5,989 bases of DNA from Blautia sp. BIOML-A1 (lineage in GTDB: Bacteria; Bacillota; Clostridia; Lachnospirales; Lachnospiraceae): the NCBI RefSeq assembly GCF_009883055.1, contig NZ_WWVR01000011.1:1-5989 (forward strand), read 5' to 3'. Each line of letters starts with the position of its first letter. Position 1 is the first letter of the stretch. The notes under the pieces are model-generated. The model was given only the letters and a program-made list of their open reading frames with translations. It was not told the origin of the DNA and searched no databases. The position numbers and the translations under genes are program-made. Positions 5,141 to 5,989 of the stretch are shown piece after piece.

Positions 5141-5989
5141 GATGAATATCCTACAGAGCAGAATGAACCTGATTATGCGAATGAAGATCAGACTGCTGAA
5201 GATACAGCAGAGGGCAGCACAGATTCTGATGAAGATTCCGAAGATCAGAGTACTTCTGATGAAGACACAGATGAAGATACTTCCGATGAAGATACTCTTT
5301 ATGAGAAAACAGACGAGGATACTTCTGATGAGGATTCCGACAGTGTCGCAGATGTAGTGATCGATCCGGAAGAAACACCGGAAGAAAGTGAAGATGTTAT
5401 TGCAGCAGAGGAAGATGGAGAGGATGCAGAGTCAGTAGGACTTCTGGTGACAGGAACTGTAAGCCATATCGATCTTTCAAGAGTGGCAGAGGCAACTCTT
5501 ACTGTTGGAGACAAAACACTGACACAGACAGTTGTATTTGATGAGGGAGACCTTGGAAATATTACAGTGGATCCTGACTATGCAGGAGCAATTATTCTTG
5601 GTGAGGGACAGATCCACATCGCAGGAGTATTTCCGGTAGGTACTTTTGACAACAGAGTACAGTACACAGTATCTATTACAAAGGATGTAACATTTACAGA
5701 TCCTGATACAGGTGCAACTTACACTCAGACTATGACATTTACATCTTCATTCAATTACTGGGATGAAGGTAATATGTGTCCAAGCCTTGGATACAGAGAG
5801 TACTGGTCAAACGGATTTGTAATCCCGTGGTCAGGAATGGATTTCGGATTTGGAACTGCAAGTGCAGAGATTCCGGCACCAACCGCAGTACCAAACCCAA
5901 GTGAGGCACCGAACCCGAGTGAGGCACCAAACCCAAGTGAAGCACCGAACCCGAGTGAGGCACCAAACCCGAGTGAAGCACCAAACCCA
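5048..5989 (+). CDS. Secreted surface protein with acidic spacer, unrecognised beta-rich domain and PNPSEA repeats (3' partial)
   Basis: The frame is open from the ATG at 5048 to the window edge (314 codons, no stop). The start is supported by the GAGGAGG site and by a signal peptide. Residues 1-10 are basic (MYRKWLGWKK), 11-30 are hydrophobic, and signal peptidase I cleavage is likely after Ala30 or Ala31. Residues 32-128 form a disordered acidic spacer (47 Asp/Glu, one Lys) with SDEDT-type repeats. Residues 130-275 look beta-rich and contain VTGTVSHIDLSRV, VQYTVSITKDVTFTD, FNYWDEGNMCPSLGYREYW and NGFVIPWSGMDFGFG; I do not recognise this domain. From residue 282 a PNPSEA hexapeptide repeat runs to the window end, typical of a wall-spanning or linker region. 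The product is probably exported and surface-associated; any anchor lies beyond the window. It follows the large Cna B-repeat gene by 66 nt on the same strand, so an operon is likely. The ligand is unknown. Confidence 0.9.
   Translation, partial: MYRKWLGWKKVAVCLVGAAMVMQGASMTMAADEYPTEQNEPDYANEDQTAEDTAEGSTDSDEDSEDQSTSDEDTDEDTSDEDTLYEKTDEDTSDEDSDSVADVVIDPEETPEESEDVIAAEEDGEDAESVGLLVTGTVSHIDLSRVAEATLTVGDKTLTQTVVFDEGDLGNITVDPDYAGAIILGEGQIHIAGVFPVGTFDNRVQYTVSITKDVTFTDPDTGATYTQTMTFTSSFNYWDEGNMCPSLGYREYWSNGFVIPWSGMDFGFGTASAEIPAPTAVPNPSEAPNPSEAPNPSEAPNPSEAPNPSEAPNP
5216..5344 (+). repeat. Degenerate SDEDT/DEDT acidic repeat
   Basis: This stretch encodes residues 57-99, built from imperfect SDEDS, SDEDT and TDEDT units. 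In DNA these are variants of tctgatgaagat with acttcc/acttct spacers. The segment is almost entirely Ser, Thr, Asp and Glu, with one LYEK interruption at residues 84-87. It probably forms an extended, highly negative, unstructured linker just after the mature N-terminus. Such repeats are prone to length change by slippage. Confidence 0.8.
5891..5989 (+). repeat. 18-bp tandem repeat encoding PNPSEA (5.5 units visible, continues past window)
   Basis: Five full 18-bp units and one half unit run without interruption to the window end. Every full unit encodes Pro-Asn-Pro-Ser-Glu-Ala; units differ only at synonymous third positions (CCA or CCG for Pro, GAG or GAA for Glu). The first Pro codon runs CCA, CCG, CCA, CCG, CCA, CCA, hinting at a 36-bp higher-order unit. 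Proline-rich repeats of this kind commonly serve as stiff spacers through the cell wall. The total copy number cannot be seen here. Confidence 0.95.

Noticed and set aside
5142..5357. 71-codon plus-strand frame within the acidic repeat
   Set aside because: It is an alternative frame of the SDEDT-encoding repeat, giving a Met/Ile/Leu/Lys-rich low-complexity peptide. The frame starting at 5048 has the signal peptide and Shine-Dalgarno site.

Overview
This window looks like part of a surface-protein locus from a low-to-moderate GC Gram-positive anaerobe. The best guess is a gut Clostridia/Lachnospiraceae-type bacterium. The evidence is the domain style (bacterial Ig-like domains, a long Cna B-type array, and a C-terminal MBG-like plus Fn3-like lysine-rich pair), strong AGGAGG ribosome binding sites, and AT-leaning codon use. 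I cannot name a species. Everything recognisable is on the + strand; the minus-strand open frames are antisense shadows of the large gene.

Layout. Positions 1-106 are the in-frame upstream continuation of the first gene and are interrupted by a TAA at 68-70. Positions 107-4981 encode a 1624-residue open frame. In order it holds a bacterial Ig-like domain whose first strand begins before Met107, an unrecognised aromatic-rich segment, two more Ig-like segments, eleven Cna B-type repeats (about 1253-4459), an MBG-like domain and a Fn3-like domain. There is no signal peptide and no LPXTG-type sorting signal in this frame, so its true N-terminus (and probably its export signal) must lie upstream of the window. 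A 66-nt spacer (4982-5047) holds a GNRA-capped hairpin and a near-perfect Shine-Dalgarno sequence. From 5048 to the window end runs a second, 3'-truncated gene. It encodes a signal peptide, a very acidic Ser/Asp/Glu/Thr-rich spacer, an unrecognised beta-rich domain and the start of a Pro-Asn-Pro-Ser-Glu-Ala hexapeptide repeat.

How they may work together. Both products look like secreted or cell-surface proteins encoded in tandem and probably co-transcribed. The first is a long repetitive stalk with a strongly basic C-terminus (33 Lys and 6 Arg against 1 Asp in the last 169 residues). The second begins, after its signal peptide, with a strongly acidic segment (47 Asp/Glu against 1 Lys in 97 residues). 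The charge contrast suggests electrostatic attachment to the wall or to each other, but that is inference only.

Most notable points: the in-frame stop before the first gene's apparent start; the alternating two-type (B-B-A-B-A-B-A-B-A-B-A) organisation of the Cna B array; the apparent absence of the isopeptide-forming residues from nearly all of these repeats; and the hairpin abutting the second gene's ribosome binding site. I found no RNA genes, CRISPR arrays, insertion sequences or phage genes.
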